Part shown: piece after piece, positions 17,023 through 25,922 of the stretch | Layout: the number at the start of each line of letters is the position of its first letter | Position numbering within the stretch: position 1 is the first letter of the stretch | Source of the DNA: Youngiibacter fragilis 232.1 | Lineage (GTDB): Bacteria; Bacillota; Clostridia; Clostridiales; Clostridiaceae | Assembly: GCF_000495435.3 (NCBI RefSeq) | Contig: NZ_AXUN02000135.1 | Coordinates: 49,696-85,246 of the forward strand | DNA: 35,551 bases | Direction of reading: 5' to 3' | Program-made: the position numbers and the translations under genes | Notes under the pieces: model-generated | Seen by the model: the letters and a program-made list of their open reading frames with translations, nothing else | Database searches by the model: none | Told to the model about the DNA's origin: nothing

Positions 17023-17524
17023 CGAGACCCATGGCCTTATTCATAGCATACATCTCTTCATCTGAGAGAGCATATTTTGACTCACCTTTTTCGATTGGTT
17101 TCGCATATGAGGTGCTTATATTTCGTCCGAAAAGACTTGTAATCACAACACCATCATTATGATCATCAAGTAGTGCGACAGAGTAGCTGAGATCGCTGCC
17201 GACGTCTTCGAATGCCTTGAACCTCACAACTCCTACCTTCTGTACGCAGTTCCTTATCTGACTGTTCAACAGCTTCAGATTATCAACGCACATTTCAGAA
17301 TTTTGTTTGGCCGTCTCAACTTTCTCCTGATAGGAACTTATCATTTCTTCAATTGATACAGCACTGGATCCTTTCATGAGTCTTGTCAATTTTCGCTGAA
17401 GCTTGTTAGTCCTGACAAGCAGCAGTATGAATATGACTGTATACACCAAAAATAAAGCAGCGAGCGCTATTGCTATTACTCCAATATTTTCATAAACCAT
17501 TTCATATATGTAATTAATATCCAT
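16997..17524 (-). CDS. DUF4446 membrane protein
   Basis: A 175-residue protein with one N-terminal transmembrane helix (about 14-36, IGVIAIALAALFLVYTVIFI), a coiled-coil-like segment (about 38-90), and a C-terminal domain containing VQKVGVVRFKAFEDVGSDLS YSVALLDDHNDGVVITSLF, which is the DUF4446 signature. Function is unknown. The family commonly follows parB in Clostridia, as here, with a 2-base gap. The start at 17524 follows GAGGAT. The C-terminal residues LEKKSRNGK are encoded by the terminator hairpin. Confidence 0.88.
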   Translation of the reverse strand: MDINYIYEMVYENIGVIAIALAALFLVYTVIFILLLVRTNKLQRKLTRLMKGSSAVSIEEMISSYQEKVETAKQNSEMCVDNLKLLNSQIRNCVQKVGVVRFKAFEDVGSDLSYSVALLDDHNDGVVITSLFGRNISTSYAKPIEKGESKYALSDEEMYAMNKAMGLEKKSRNGK

Positions 17525-17526
17525 AT

Positions 17527-18375
17527 TTAATCCTCAACCTTCAGAAACTCCAGTATTCTATCAAGCTCATCTGAACTGTAATACTCAATCTCGATTTTCC
17601 CTTTGTTTTTTGCTTTTGTTTTGAACCGCACCTTTGTACCAAGAACTTCTCCGAGCCTTTTTTCAAGATCGGATAGATATGGATCCAATGTTTTCTTTTG
17701 CCTCTCAACCTTTTCAGTGTGGTATACCGCAACCAGGTGCTCAGTTTCCCTTACACTTAAGCTGAAATCAATGACTTTCTGGCTTGCATGATACTGATCG
17801 TCATGGTTCTCAAGTCCAAGCAATGCCCTTCCATGACCTTCTGACAGTATTCCTTCTATCAGAAATTCCTGAACCCTTGAATCAAGGTTCAACAGTCTGA
17901 TTGTGTTCGATATGGCTGTTCTTGACTTCCCAAGTTTTTTTGAAAGATCTTCCTGAGTAAGGCTGAAGTCTTCAAGGAGTCTCTTAAAAGCACTGGCTTC
18001 TTCCATCGGGTTCAGGTCCTGCCTTTGGATATTCTCTATGAGGGATATTTCTAAAACATCCTTCTCCGAAAGATCCATCATTATCACGGGTATTTCTTTT
18101 AATCCGGCTTTTCTGGCCGCTCTCCAGCGTCTTTCACCTGCGATTATCCTATAATCTTCGCCTTCTTTTTTGACGATGATTGGTTGAATCATTCCGTGCT
18201 CTTTTATGGATTCGGAGAGCATGTAGATTTTATCTTCGTCAAAATACTTTCTTGGCTGCTCTTTATTGGGTTTGATTCTATTTATGTCTATACTATCTAT
18301 CGGGCCTGAAGTCTCTTCAGCCTCTGGTAACAGTGCGTTAAGGCCCTTACCTAATCCAAACTTTTTTGCCACCAA
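17527..18375 (-). CDS. parB: Chromosome partition protein ParB (Spo0J)
   Basis: ParB binds parS, loads as a CTP-dependent sliding clamp and spreads to build the partition complex. The protein is 282 residues. The N-terminal segment KKFGLGKGLNALLPE is the ParA-interacting peptide. The CTP-binding and arginine-patch region holds GERRWRA at 80-86 and ENIQRQDLNPMEE. The central HTH is TQEDLSKKLGKSRTAISNTI, and a C-terminal dimerisation domain follows. It is 10 bases downstream of parA in the same operon. Two perfect parS sites lie just upstream of parA. Confidence 0.97.
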   Translation of the reverse strand: MVAKKFGLGKGLNALLPEAEETSGPIDSIDINRIKPNKEQPRKYFDEDKIYMLSESIKEHGMIQPIIVKKEGEDYRIIAGERRWRAARKAGLKEIPVIMMDLSEKDVLEISLIENIQRQDLNPMEEASAFKRLLEDFSLTQEDLSKKLGKSRTAISNTIRLLNLDSRVQEFLIEGILSEGHGRALLGLENHDDQYHASQKVIDFSLSVRETEHLVAVYHTEKVERQKKTLDPYLSDLEKRLGEVLGTKVRFKTKAKNKGKIEIEYYSSDELDRILEFLKVED

Positions 18376-18385
18376 AAATCCTCCT

Positions 18386-19147
18386 TTATTGCTTTCTTAA
18401 AAATTCTTCTGCAAGATCTGAATATGACTCTGCACCCTTACACTTGTCATCATATGCAAATATTGGTAATCCAAAGCTTGGTGCCTCAGCCAATCTGATG
18501 TTTCTAGGTATTGTATTCTCATATACAAGTTCTCCAAAATAGCTCTTCAACTCTTCAGCAACCTGGAGCTGCAGGTTTCTTCTGGAGTCGAACATAGTCA
18601 GAACAACGCCTTCAATCTCCAAATCCTTATTTAGACCCTTCTTCACCAGGTTTATTGTCTTGATTAGTTGACTGATTCCTTCAAGGGCATAATACTCACA
18701 TTGCATGGGTATTATCACTGAGTTGGCAGCAGTCAAGGCATTGATTGTGAGTAAACCAAGTGAGGGCGGGCAATCGATGAATACATAATCATATTTTTCA
18801 ATGATTCCATCCAATCTGCTTTTTAGAATTTTTTCCCTTTCCGGTATCATTGCAAGCTCAAGGTCAGCACCAGCCAGCTCAATGTTGGATGGTATTATCT
18901 CAATATTGCTGATGCTTTCAACCGGTTGGATAACGAGATCAAGCTCAGTGTCTGATAAAAGCAGATCATATGTCGAATATTCAAGTTTATCCTTGTCTAT
19001 CCCAAATCCGCTGGTAGTGTTCCCTTGGGGATCCATGTCAATTACCAGGACTTTCTTATCCTTCAAGGCAACATATGAAGCTATATTGATATTGGTTGTT
19101 GTCTTTCCGACCCCACCTTTTTGGTTAAATACGCATACTACTTTCAT
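18386..19147 (-). CDS. parA: Chromosome partition ATPase ParA (Soj)
   Basis: A Walker-type ATPase that forms DNA-bound dimers, is stimulated by ParB and in Bacillus also regulates DnaA. The protein is 253 residues. The deviant Walker A motif FNQKGGVGKTT lies at 7-17 with the signature Lys, the A' box at VLVIDMDPQGN, and Walker B at YVFIDCPPSLG. Basic residues near the C-terminus could bind DNA. The start at 19147 follows GGGGGA, with parB directly downstream. In this window no noc gene lies between rsmG and parA. Confidence 0.97.
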   Translation of the reverse strand: MKVVCVFNQKGGVGKTTTNINIASYVALKDKKVLVIDMDPQGNTTSGFGIDKDKLEYSTYDLLLSDTELDLVIQPVESISNIEIIPSNIELAGADLELAMIPEREKILKSRLDGIIEKYDYVFIDCPPSLGLLTINALTAANSVIIPMQCEYYALEGISQLIKTINLVKKGLNKDLEIEGVVLTMFDSRRNLQLQVAEELKSYFGELVYENTIPRNIRLAEAPSFGLPIFAYDDKCKGAESYSDLAEEFLRKQ

Positions 19148-19224
19148 GTTATCCCCCGAATTCTTATATTCACACTATTCTATTATAAACTTAAGCGTAT
19201 GCATTTAATAGTCAAATTCAAAAT

Positions 19225-19240
19225 TGTTTCACGTGAAACA
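19225..19240. promoter_or_regulatory. parS site 1
   Basis: TGTTTCACGTGAAACA is a perfect match to the 16-bp parS palindrome bound by ParB. It lies in the rsmG-parA gap, 77 bases upstream of the parA start. Confidence 0.95.
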
Positions 19241-19289
19241 TAGGCTGTTTGAAAACACTCAACCACTAACAAATGAGTCGAACTAAGTT

Positions 19290-19325
19290 GAAGACGCGAT
19301 GTTTCACGTGAAACATCGCGTCTTC
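19290..19325. promoter_or_regulatory. parS site 2 within a 36-bp perfect palindrome
   Basis: A second perfect parS (19300-19315) is centred in a perfect palindrome of 36 bp. The palindrome extends 10 bp beyond parS on each side, and its right end overlaps the rsmG stop codon (19325-19327). As RNA it would form a hairpin of up to 18 bp minus the loop, so it may also end rsmG transcription, though no long T-run follows. Confidence 0.9.
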
Positions 19326-20041
19326 TATCTGATTGGCTTCTTTGCAACTATCCCTGCTTGTCTTGGATACTTCTGTGGTGTCCGGGAAACCTTTTCCACC
19401 ACAACAATATTATGGTTTAGGTCAGTATCCTTAATAGTAACATTAATAACTTCCAGAAGTTTTCCACCCATCTCACTTATTGCTCTCTTAGCTTCATTCA
19501 ATTCAGCTTCTACACCCGGTCCCTTTAAAGCTATAAAATACCCCCCTTGTCTTACAAAAGGAAGACAGAGCTCTGAAAGTACCGCCATATTAGCAACTGC
19601 CCTGGACACTGCAATATCATATTTTTCTCGATGCTCAGGCATCTTTGCCCCATCTTCAGCTCTGGAATGCACGAAATTGACATTATCAAGATCCAATTCC
19701 CTGCATACTTCCTTTAAATATTCAATGCGCTTATTCAGAGAATCAAGTAAAGTCAATTCAAACTCTTCATTTACAATCTTCATAGGAATACCTGGAAACC
19801 CAGCTCCAGTTCCCACATCAATTATTTTCTGGGCTTTTCTCAGTTTGGTGAATTCAAATACCTTCAGCGAATCTATGAAATGCTTCTTTATTATTCCATC
19901 CATATCGGTTATTGCTGTAAGGTTAACTCTTGAATTCCAATCGATCAGCATCTCAGAATATCGAATGAACTTCTCATATGCAATTTCATCAAATTCAATT
20001 CCGATTTCATCAGCACATGATTTCATATAATCAAAGTACAT
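19325..20041 (-). CDS. rsmG: 16S rRNA (guanine-N7) methyltransferase RsmG
   Basis: RsmG methylates G527 (E. coli numbering) of 16S rRNA using S-adenosylmethionine. The protein is 238 residues. It has the family N-terminus (YSEMLIDWNSRVNLTAITD), the SAM-binding loop IIDVGTGAGFPGIPMKI at about 70-86, and DIAVSRAVANMAVLSELCLPF. The start at 20041 follows GGGAGG 6 bases upstream, immediately after the mnmG stop. Longer reading frames would overlap mnmG. Loss-of-function changes in this gene give low-level streptomycin resistance in other bacteria; this copy looks intact. Confidence 0.97.
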   Translation of the reverse strand: MYFDYMKSCADEIGIEFDEIAYEKFIRYSEMLIDWNSRVNLTAITDMDGIIKKHFIDSLKVFEFTKLRKAQKIIDVGTGAGFPGIPMKIVNEEFELTLLDSLNKRIEYLKEVCRELDLDNVNFVHSRAEDGAKMPEHREKYDIAVSRAVANMAVLSELCLPFVRQGGYFIALKGPGVEAELNEAKRAISEMGGKLLEVINVTIKDTDLNHNIVVVEKVSRTPQKYPRQAGIVAKKPIR

Positions 20042-20042
20042 A

Positions 20043-21923
20043 CTATTCCTCCCTGGTCTTTTTGATTGTCTCCAAGTAAATTGCAATTACGGATATATCT
20101 GCAGGATTAACCCCCGATATTCTTGAAGCCTGCCCTAGATTAAATGGCCTGATTTTATTCAACTTCTGCTGTGCTTCAATTCTTAAACCTTTGATTTCCA
20201 TATAGTCCTTAATTGCATCCAGTCGTTTTTTCTCATATTTCTCAAACTGTGCCACCTGCTCGAGCTGCTTTACAATATAGCCCTCATACTTACTGATTAT
20301 GCTTACTTCTTCCATCACATCTAGTGACAGGAAAGGGCGGTTTGTATCAAGTACGGAAATCTTAAAATAATCGAGTTCAGGCCTCTTTATCAACTCATAG
20401 AGGCTTATGGGCTTTTTTAACTCGACGGATCCAAGCTCACATAATATCCTATTTGTTTCTGCGTTACCTGTGACTTGTACAGACTTCAATCTCGCAACTT
20501 CGCTTTCGATATTAGATTTTCTTTTTATATAAGTTTGGTATCTGTCATCTGTAACGAGACCCACCATTCTACCCAGTTCAGTAAGTCTCAGGTCGGCATT
20601 ATCCTGCCTAAGGAGCAGCCTGTACTCTGATCTTGAAGTCATCATTCTGTAAGGCTCATTGGTTCCCTTAGTTACAAGGTCATCAATAAGAACACCAATA
20701 TATGCCTGTGACCTGTCAATAATCAGTGGTTCCTTTCCAATTACTTTTAACGCGGCATTAATACCTGCTACCAATCCCTGGGCTGCAGCCTCCTCATAGC
20801 CTGAAGTGCCATTAATCTGGCCTGCCCCGAAAAGTCCGCTGATTTCCTTGAATTCAAGAGCAGGGGACAACTGGAGAGGATCTATTACATCATATTCAAT
20901 TGCGTAGCCACATCTTACTATTTCAGCATTCCTAAGTGCCGGAATCGTATGCAGCATTTCAAGCTGAACCTCTTCAGGCAATGATGAAGAGAATCCCTGG
21001 ACATACATTTCCTGTGTATATAGTCCCTCAGGCTCCAGGAACAGCTGATGTCTTTCCCTGTCTGGAAACCTGAATATCTTATCCTCGATAGAAGGACAAT
21101 ACCTTGCTCCAACTCCCTCAATTGAACCATTGAACATTGGTGACCGATGCCTGTTTTTTGATATCACTTCATGTGTATCTTCATTGGTATAAACAAGATA
21201 GCAGCTTTCCTGCTGGCGTTCGATACCTTCTGTCATGAAGGAGAATGGTATGATCCTATGATCTCCTTTCTGTTCCTCAGTTAAAGTAAAATCTACACTT
21301 CTTCTATGTATTCGAACTGGTGTTCCTGTTTTGAATCTCATTATCCTTATGCCAAGATTCCTAAGGCTGTAAGTCAGGGTTTTGGATGATGAAAGTCCGT
21401 TAGGTCCTGATTCATAAGCTGTCTCACCAATTATGATCTTGCTTTTCAAGTAAGTGCCTGTACACAGAACTACAGCTTTTGATCTGAAGACTGCATCATT
21501 TTTGGTCATTACACCATAAATAGCCTTGCCATCGCTTATGAGGGATGTAACTTCAATCTGCTTGACAGTAAGGTTGGGCTCGCTCTCTACAATCCTTCTC
21601 ATTTCCATCTGATACTTCATTTTGTCAGCCTGTGCCCTCAAAGAGTGGACTGCCGGGCCCTTGGACAAATTCAGCATCCTTGACTGTATCAGTGTCTTAT
21701 CGATATTTATACCCATCTCACCGCCCAAAGCATCGATTTCTCTGACGAGGTGACCTTTAGAAGTTCCACCTATATTCGGATTACAAGGCATAAATGCCAG
21801 ACTGTCGATATTCATTGTACACATTAAAGTCCTGCAGCCCAGCCTGGCAGACGCCAGCGCAGCTTCACATCCTGCGTGACCGGCACCGACTATGATTACA
21901 TCGTATGTTCCTGCTTCGTACAT
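20043..21923 (-). CDS. mnmG: tRNA uridine 5-carboxymethylaminomethyl modification enzyme MnmG
   Basis: An FAD enzyme that, with MnmE, adds the 5-carboxymethylaminomethyl (or aminomethyl) group to wobble uridine 34 of tRNAs. The protein is 626 residues, the usual length. The FAD-binding glycine motif [21 protein letters not shown] is at 9-29, followed by [40 protein letters not shown]-type sequence (here [20 protein letters not shown]) lies near residue 375, and the C-terminal MnmE-interaction domain ends in [20 protein letters not shown]. The start at 21923 follows AGGAG. It is in operon with mnmE (13-base gap) and rsmG. Confidence 0.98.
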   Translation of the reverse strand: MYEAGTYDVIIVGAGHAGCEAALASARLGCRTLMCTMNIDSLAFMPCNPNIGGTSKGHLVREIDALGGEMGINIDKTLIQSRMLNLSKGPAVHSLRAQADKMKYQMEMRRIVESEPNLTVKQIEVTSLISDGKAIYGVMTKNDAVFRSKAVVLCTGTYLKSKIIIGETAYESGPNGLSSSKTLTYSLRNLGIRIMRFKTGTPVRIHRRSVDFTLTEEQKGDHRIIPFSFMTEGIERQQESCYLVYTNEDTHEVISKNRHRSPMFNGSIEGVGARYCPSIEDKIFRFPDRERHQLFLEPEGLYTQEMYVQGFSSSLPEEVQLEMLHTIPALRNAEIVRCGYAIEYDVIDPLQLSPALEFKEISGLFGAGQINGTSGYEEAAAQGLVAGINAALKVIGKEPLIIDRSQAYIGVLIDDLVTKGTNEPYRMMTSRSEYRLLLRQDNADLRLTELGRMVGLVTDDRYQTYIKRKSNIESEVARLKSVQVTGNAETNRILCELGSVELKKPISLYELIKRPELDYFKISVLDTNRPFLSLDVMEEVSIISKYEGYIVKQLEQVAQFEKYEKKRLDAIKDYMEIKGLRIEAQQKLNKIRPFNLGQASRISGVNPADISVIAIYLETIKKTREE

Positions 21924-21936
21924 AAACTGGTACTCC

Positions 21937-23307
21937 TTATTTTCCTACACAGAAATCCGAGAAGATCTTGTCAATTAGATCCTCTTGCAGTGTGTCCCCG
22001 GTGATTTCCCCAAGGTAACTCCATGACGCACTTAAATCTATTGATACGACATCAAGTTGCATATTCTCTTCTAAAGCCACAAGAGCATCCTTAAGACTCT
22101 CGCTTGCCCTAATGAGAGCCTCTTTATGCCTGTCGTTTGAAACTGAATATTCGCCCGCCTTCACTGTCCCGGCAAAGAACATCTCCTTGATTCTCCGCTT
22201 TAATTCAGTGATTCCGTAACCATTAGTTGCCGAAACCTGTATGGCATCAGCAAGTACCGGGTGATCGTATTCAAGTCTGTCATCAAGGTCAGTCTTGTTC
22301 AACAATACAATATATCTTGCATATTCAAGACGGTTTAGAATTTCGATATCTTCCTTGTCGATTGGTCTTGACCTGTCGAGCATAAATAGGACAAGGTCAG
22401 CTTCAGACAATTTTTGTTTGGATATATCAACGCCTATTCTTTCAACAATATCCTCAGTATCTCTGATTCCTGCAGTATCTACCAGTATTACAGGAATTCC
22501 ATCCAAGTTAAGGTATTCTTCAATAACATCACGTGTCGTTCCTGGAACATCCGTAACGATTGCTCTTGTTTCCATGAGCAGAGTATTCAGCAGTGAGGAT
22601 TTGCCTACATTTGGCTTTCCGGCAATTACAGTTCTCAGGCCATCCCTTATGATTTTGCCTTCACCTGATGTCTTGAGCAGGGTTTCAATCTTATGGAGTA
22701 TTTCTTCAGCATCACATTTTACTTTTTCAGCTGTCGCTGATTCCAGGTCATCCTCTGGGAAATCGACAGTTACTTCAATGAAGGCCAGCATATTAAGGAG
22801 TCTCTCCCTGATATTTGTTATTTCCTTTGAGAGACGTCCCTGTGATTGGGCCATTGCTGTTTTCATTGATTGGTCCGTTTTAGAATTGATTATGTCAATT
22901 ACAGCTTCAGCCTGAGCCAAATCAATACGACCGTTCAGAAATGCCCTTTTCGTGAATTCACCTGGCCCCGCCGGTCTTGCTCCCCTTAGTAAAACCTGAT
23001 CAAGTATCCGCCTTGATGAAGTATACCCACCATGACTTGTTATTTCAACAACATCCTCAGCTGTATAGCTTTTTGGAGCCTTGAAGTAGCTGACTACTAC
23101 CTCATCGATAATTTCTCCGCTATCATATTCTACAATATGTCCATAATGCATTTTCCAAGGCCTGATATTAAGAAACACGTCATTATTCTTCAACTTGAAT
23201 ATTTCCGAGACAATAGCCTTAGCATCGTTTCCGGATATTTTGATCATGGCTACTCCGCTTTCACCGGGTGGTGTAGCAATGGCTGCAATTGTATCAAAGT
23301 CTCTCAT
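21937..23307 (-). CDS. mnmE: tRNA modification GTPase MnmE
   Basis: MnmE, with MnmG, modifies wobble U34. The protein is 456 residues. The N-terminal folate-binding domain begins [20 protein letters not shown], and [20 protein letters not shown] follows. The G domain near residue 230 holds GKPNVGKSS (G1), TTRD (G2), DTAG (G3) and NKTD (G4), and the C-terminal tip FCVGK contains the catalytic cysteine. The start at 23307 is preceded by GGAAGGAG; a longer frame adds 39 residues across the upstream terminator and is rejected. No promoter is obvious between the terminator at 23376 and the start. Confidence 0.97.
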   Translation of the reverse strand: MRDFDTIAAIATPPGESGVAMIKISGNDAKAIVSEIFKLKNNDVFLNIRPWKMHYGHIVEYDSGEIIDEVVVSYFKAPKSYTAEDVVEITSHGGYTSSRRILDQVLLRGARPAGPGEFTKRAFLNGRIDLAQAEAVIDIINSKTDQSMKTAMAQSQGRLSKEITNIRERLLNMLAFIEVTVDFPEDDLESATAEKVKCDAEEILHKIETLLKTSGEGKIIRDGLRTVIAGKPNVGKSSLLNTLLMETRAIVTDVPGTTRDVIEEYLNLDGIPVILVDTAGIRDTEDIVERIGVDISKQKLSEADLVLFMLDRSRPIDKEDIEILNRLEYARYIVLLNKTDLDDRLEYDHPVLADAIQVSATNGYGITELKRRIKEMFFAGTVKAGEYSVSNDRHKEALIRASESLKDALVALEENMQLDVVSIDLSASWSYLGEITGDTLQEDLIDKIFSDFCVGK

Positions 23308-23375
23308 GGCTACTCCTTCCAAATCTTTGAATCTTCTCATCATCATCAGTACGTATTTATCCAACAGCTTCATAA

Positions 23376-23402
23376 TAAAAAAAGCCTGAGTTAACTCAGG
23401 CT
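23376..23402 (-). terminator. Terminator after khpB
   Basis: A perfect 20-bp palindrome (23383-23402) is followed on the minus strand by seven T. It lies five bases past the khpB stop and separates the rpmH-khpB operon from mnmE. Confidence 0.9.
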
Positions 23403-23407
23403 CACTT

Positions 23408-24025
23408 CTATTTATCCAGTTCAACTACAACTCTTCTGTACGGCTCATCGCCAACGCTGTATGTCTTGATGCTTTCAACACCCTGAAGAGCTGAGTGGAT
23501 GATTCTTCTTTCATATGGGTTCATCGGCTCCAGTTTCATCGACCTGCCGTATTTCTTTACCTTATATGCTGTCTTATCAGCAAGTCTCTTGAGTGTGTCC
23601 TCGCGCTTCTGTCGGTATCCTTCAGTATCGAGTACTACTCTCTTGTAACCACTGATTTTATTTACAACAAGACTGGTAAGATATTGAAGTGAATCCAGCG
23701 TCTCACCCCTATATCCGATAATGAGACCCATTTTGGGACCGGAGAGGTTTATTCTGAGTACGTCATCCTCTTCCTTCACCTTGATTTCAGCAACTATTCC
23801 CATTGAATCCAATACACCGCTTAAAAATCTTACGGCTTCCTCTGGCGCGTTCTTCTTTACAGTAACACGTATCAGAGCCGGTTTTGCTCCAATGATTCCA
23901 AGTAAACCCTTGCTGCCTTCCTCAATCACCTCATATTCTACACGGTCCTTCTCAACCTTGAGTTCCTTGAGTGCGTTCGAGAGAGCATCATCAACTGTTT
24001 TTCCAGAAAACTCCAATGCTTTCAT
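23408..24025 (-). CDS. khpB: RNA-binding protein KhpB (Jag, SpoIIIJ-associated)
   Basis: A 205-residue RNA-binding protein with three domains: Jag-N at about 1-50 (EFSGKTVDDALSNALKELKV, GSKGLLGIIGAK), a KH domain whose GxxG loop is in LIIGYRGETLDSLQYL, and a C-terminal R3H domain with MNPYERRIIHSAL. With KhpA it binds many transcripts and affects cell elongation in streptococci; in Bacillus it was named for its position next to spoIIIJ. Here it is directly downstream of yidC. The start at 24025 follows AGGTGGT. Confidence 0.96.
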   Translation of the reverse strand: MKALEFSGKTVDDALSNALKELKVEKDRVEYEVIEEGSKGLLGIIGAKPALIRVTVKKNAPEEAVRFLSGVLDSMGIVAEIKVKEEDDVLRINLSGPKMGLIIGYRGETLDSLQYLTSLVVNKISGYKRVVLDTEGYRQKREDTLKRLADKTAYKVKKYGRSMKLEPMNPYERRIIHSALQGVESIKTYSVGDEPYRRVVVELDK

Positions 24026-24049
24026 ATCAATACCACCTCATCCGGATAT

Positions 24050-24721
24050 TTATTCCTTCTCTACATAATTCAAGATAAGTGTCTGTATTATCCTGAATAC
24101 ATTTCCAGTTACCCAGTATAATCCAAGAGCTGCAGTAGATGTGTAGGTAAAGAATCCAAATAGAAGAGACATGCTGTAGCTCATCATATTTGTCTGCTTT
24201 GTCATCGCATCATCCTTGACAGCCTTATTCTTGCTCTGGCTGAGCCAGGTTGAAAGTATCATGGTGACAACCGCAAGAACTGACAGGACTATATTTCCTT
24301 TAGCCCCAAGATCCGGTATTAGCGGACCGAACTTCATTGCTGTGATCGAACCGTCTTCAGCAAGCTTTCTGAAAACACTGAACATGGCTATGAAGATAGG
24401 GTAGGTAATAAGAAGAGGCAGGCAGCCTCCGAACATGCTGACATTATTGTCCTTATAGAGCTTCATGGTCATTTCCTGAACCTTCTGAGGATCATTCTTG
24501 TATTTCTCCTGAAGCTTTTTAACTTCAGGCTGTATAGCCTGTGTCTTCTTCATTGATTTTATCTGCTTATAGTTCAATGGGAACATAAGGAAGTTTATGA
24601 GTACTGTGAATAATATTATTGTGAATCCCCATTGATTTCCAGGATCAGCTACAAACTGGTCCAGAAATGACTTGATGATGTGAAAGACGCTGATGAATAA
24701 TTGATTTAATGGCTCTAACAA
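24050..24721 (-). CDS. yidC: Membrane protein insertase YidC (SpoIIIJ/OxaA type)
   Basis: YidC inserts proteins into the cytoplasmic membrane with or without SecYEG. The protein is 223 residues with five hydrophobic segments in the Oxa1 pattern: WGFTIILFTVLINFLMFPL, GGCLPLLITYPIFIAMFSVF, GNIVLSVLAVVTMILSTWLS and MSYSMSLLFGFFTYTSTAAL are clear. The cytoplasmic hairpin KKTQAIQPEVKKLQEKYKND is typical. It has no lipoprotein signal, as in many clostridial versions. Where Bacillus SpoIIIJ and E. coli YidC have the groove arginine (T-x-L-I-R), this protein has Asn43 (TVLIN). The start is a TTG at 24721 with GGAGGTA upstream. Its neighbours yidD and khpB fit the assignment. Confidence 0.95.
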   Translation of the reverse strand: MLEPLNQLFISVFHIIKSFLDQFVADPGNQWGFTIILFTVLINFLMFPLNYKQIKSMKKTQAIQPEVKKLQEKYKNDPQKVQEMTMKLYKDNNVSMFGGCLPLLITYPIFIAMFSVFRKLAEDGSITAMKFGPLIPDLGAKGNIVLSVLAVVTMILSTWLSQSKNKAVKDDAMTKQTNMMSYSMSLLFGFFTYTSTAALGLYWVTGNVFRIIQTLILNYVEKE

Positions 24722-24750
24722 CTTATTACCTCCATGGCTTTCACCAATAG

Positions 24751-24963
24751 TTATTTTACAGGATCATATGGGTCTCCCTTGTGATATGGATGACATTTGA
24801 GAATTCGTCTTATAGCCAGAAAAGTACCCTTTACTGCTCCATACTTTTCAATGGCTTCAATGGCATACTGAGAGCAAGTCGGATAAAACCTGCAACTCGG
24901 TTGTTTCATTGGTGATATATATTTTCTATAGAACCTGATAATATTAATCAGTATCTTTTTCAA
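24751..24963 (-). CDS. yidD: Membrane protein insertion efficiency factor YidD
   Basis: A 70-residue amphipathic protein that assists YidC-dependent insertion. It carries the family hallmark [20 protein letters not shown] with its cysteines, and [18 protein letters not shown] at the end. The start is a TTG at 24963 that overlaps the rnpA 3' end by 20 bases; no strong ribosome binding site is visible, so it may rely on coupling to rnpA translation. The order rnpA-yidD-yidC is conserved in Bacillota. Confidence 0.93.
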   Translation of the reverse strand: MKKILINIIRFYRKYISPMKQPSCRFYPTCSQYAIEAIEKYGAVKGTFLAIRRILKCHPYHKGDPYDPVK

Positions 24964-25312
24964 TTTTTGTCAGTCCCGCTTTCTTATAAAGACCGAGCAT
25001 TGCCTTCTCCACATCTCTATAGCTTTTGCCGTTAATGGATGTTCTGGCCACAAAAACAAAATCATGGCCTTCTATGAAATTCGATTTGTTTAGCCTGTAA
25101 GCTTCGCTAATCAGTCTCTTGACCCTGCTCCTGACTACACTTTTACCAACTTTTTTGCTGACCGATATGCCTACCCTGTTGAATTTTACACCATCAGTAA
25201 TGTTCCTTCTGTTTTTCATGTAATAAAGAACAAGCAGGTAATTCGATAAGGATTTGCCTCTCCTGTAGACATTCCGGAATTCAGTATTCTTTCTTATCTT
25301 TTCATGTTTCAT
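24944..25312 (-). CDS. rnpA: Ribonuclease P protein component
   Basis: The protein subunit of RNase P, which helps the catalytic RNA bind and cleave pre-tRNA 5' ends. The protein is 122 residues, with RNR motif [17 protein letters not shown] near residue 60 and the N-terminal [14 protein letters not shown]. The start at 25312 is an ATG with GGAGA about 5 bases upstream. It lies 54 bases after rpmH, with an attenuator-like hairpin between them. Confidence 0.96.
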   Translation of the reverse strand: MKHEKIRKNTEFRNVYRRGKSLSNYLLVLYYMKNRRNITDGVKFNRVGISVSKKVGKSVVRSRVKRLISEAYRLNKSNFIEGHDFVFVARTSINGKSYRDVEKAMLGLYKKAGLTKIEKDTD

Positions 25313-25343
25313 GGAGACAATTTCCTTTCAGCTCAACTTGCAG

Positions 25344-25369
25344 AAAAAGGCCACGTGATGCGGCCCTTA
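25344..25369 (-). terminator. Attenuator-like hairpin between rpmH and rnpA
   Basis: On the minus strand AAGGGCC (25369-25363) pairs with GGCCTTT (25352-25346) through a loop of about ten bases (the G at the third position pairs with T), followed by T's. It overlaps the rpmH stop codon. It could lower rnpA expression relative to the ribosomal protein, as described for this gene pair elsewhere. Confidence 0.55.
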
Positions 25370-25501
25370 AGCTGTTAGTCTTTTTCTTCCCTTGAGTCTT
25401 CTTCTCTTGAGTACGTTCCTACCATTCTTGGTAGCCATTCTCTTCATGAAACCATGCTCTTTCTTTCTCTGCTTAACCTTTGGCTGGTATGTCATAAACA
25501 T
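25367..25501 (-). CDS. rpmH: 50S ribosomal protein bL34
   Basis: bL34 is a small basic protein of the large subunit. The reading frame encodes 44 residues, beginning [18 protein letters not shown] and ending [14 protein letters not shown], which is unmistakable. The ATG at 25501 follows GGGGGTG six bases upstream; the M at residue 3 is less well placed. It is the first gene left of the origin, transcribed away from dnaA, with a near-ideal promoter at 25594-25622 and a leader of about 85 bases. Confidence 0.97.
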   Translation of the reverse strand: MFMTYQPKVKQRKKEHGFMKRMATKNGRNVLKRRRLKGRKRLTA

Positions 25502-25593
25502 ATTAGACACCCCCTTCGTTGTTTAATAGGTGCTCATATCCTAAAAACTTTTCTCTATCCAATATGGACATCATAATCAGGATTTACTCTCCT

Positions 25594-25622
25594 ATTATAC
25601 TCATGGACCATATCAGTGTCAA
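25594..25622 (-). promoter_or_regulatory. Consensus promoter of rpmH operon
   Basis: On the minus strand TTGACA (25622-25617) and TATAAT (25599-25594) are separated by 17 bp, a perfect match to the housekeeping sigma consensus. It is expected to drive rpmH-rnpA-yidD-yidC-khpB strongly. Confidence 0.85.
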
Positions 25623-25667
25623 GGAACTTGAAAATCCGGAACACCGTTATATTTAGCCCACCTTATT

Positions 25668-25803
25668 TGTGGATAACTTATTGTACACCCCATTTTTTAT
25701 ATGCTATTATTATGTGGAGTTGTTGATAACTGCACCAAAATGGCGAGTTTATCCACAACTGTTGATAACCCTGTGCATAAACTGTTCGTTCCACTTTGGA
25801 TAA
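25668..25803. other. oriC, upstream DnaA-box cluster
   Basis: The 559-bp gap between rpmH and dnaA (25502-26060) has no gene. It holds six DnaA boxes. Perfect TTATCCACA occurs at 25668-25676 (minus) and 25749-25757 (plus). One-mismatch boxes are TTATCAACA at 25721-25729 and 25760-25768, TTATGCACA at 25772-25780 and TTATCCAAA at 25795-25803, all on the minus strand. The region downstream of the boxes is AT-rich. It matches the upstream half of a Bacillus-type bipartite origin and probably lets DnaA autoregulate its gene. Confidence 0.9.
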
Positions 25804-25922
25804 ATATGGACCAGAATGTTTTTCCTTTGTGCACCAATGATTAAATGAAATGAACAATGTTGGCTTTTTTTCATGTTTTTTATAAAATTCAGCCAGCTTT
25901 TCATCAATATCTACAATATTAA

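Noticed and set aside
23308-23424. N-terminal extension of mnmE by 39 residues
   Set aside because: It would translate across the khpB terminator; GGAAGGAG and the family start support 23307.
25355-25360. CACGTG-like core near rpmH as a third parS
   Set aside because: The flanking bases do not match the parS arms.
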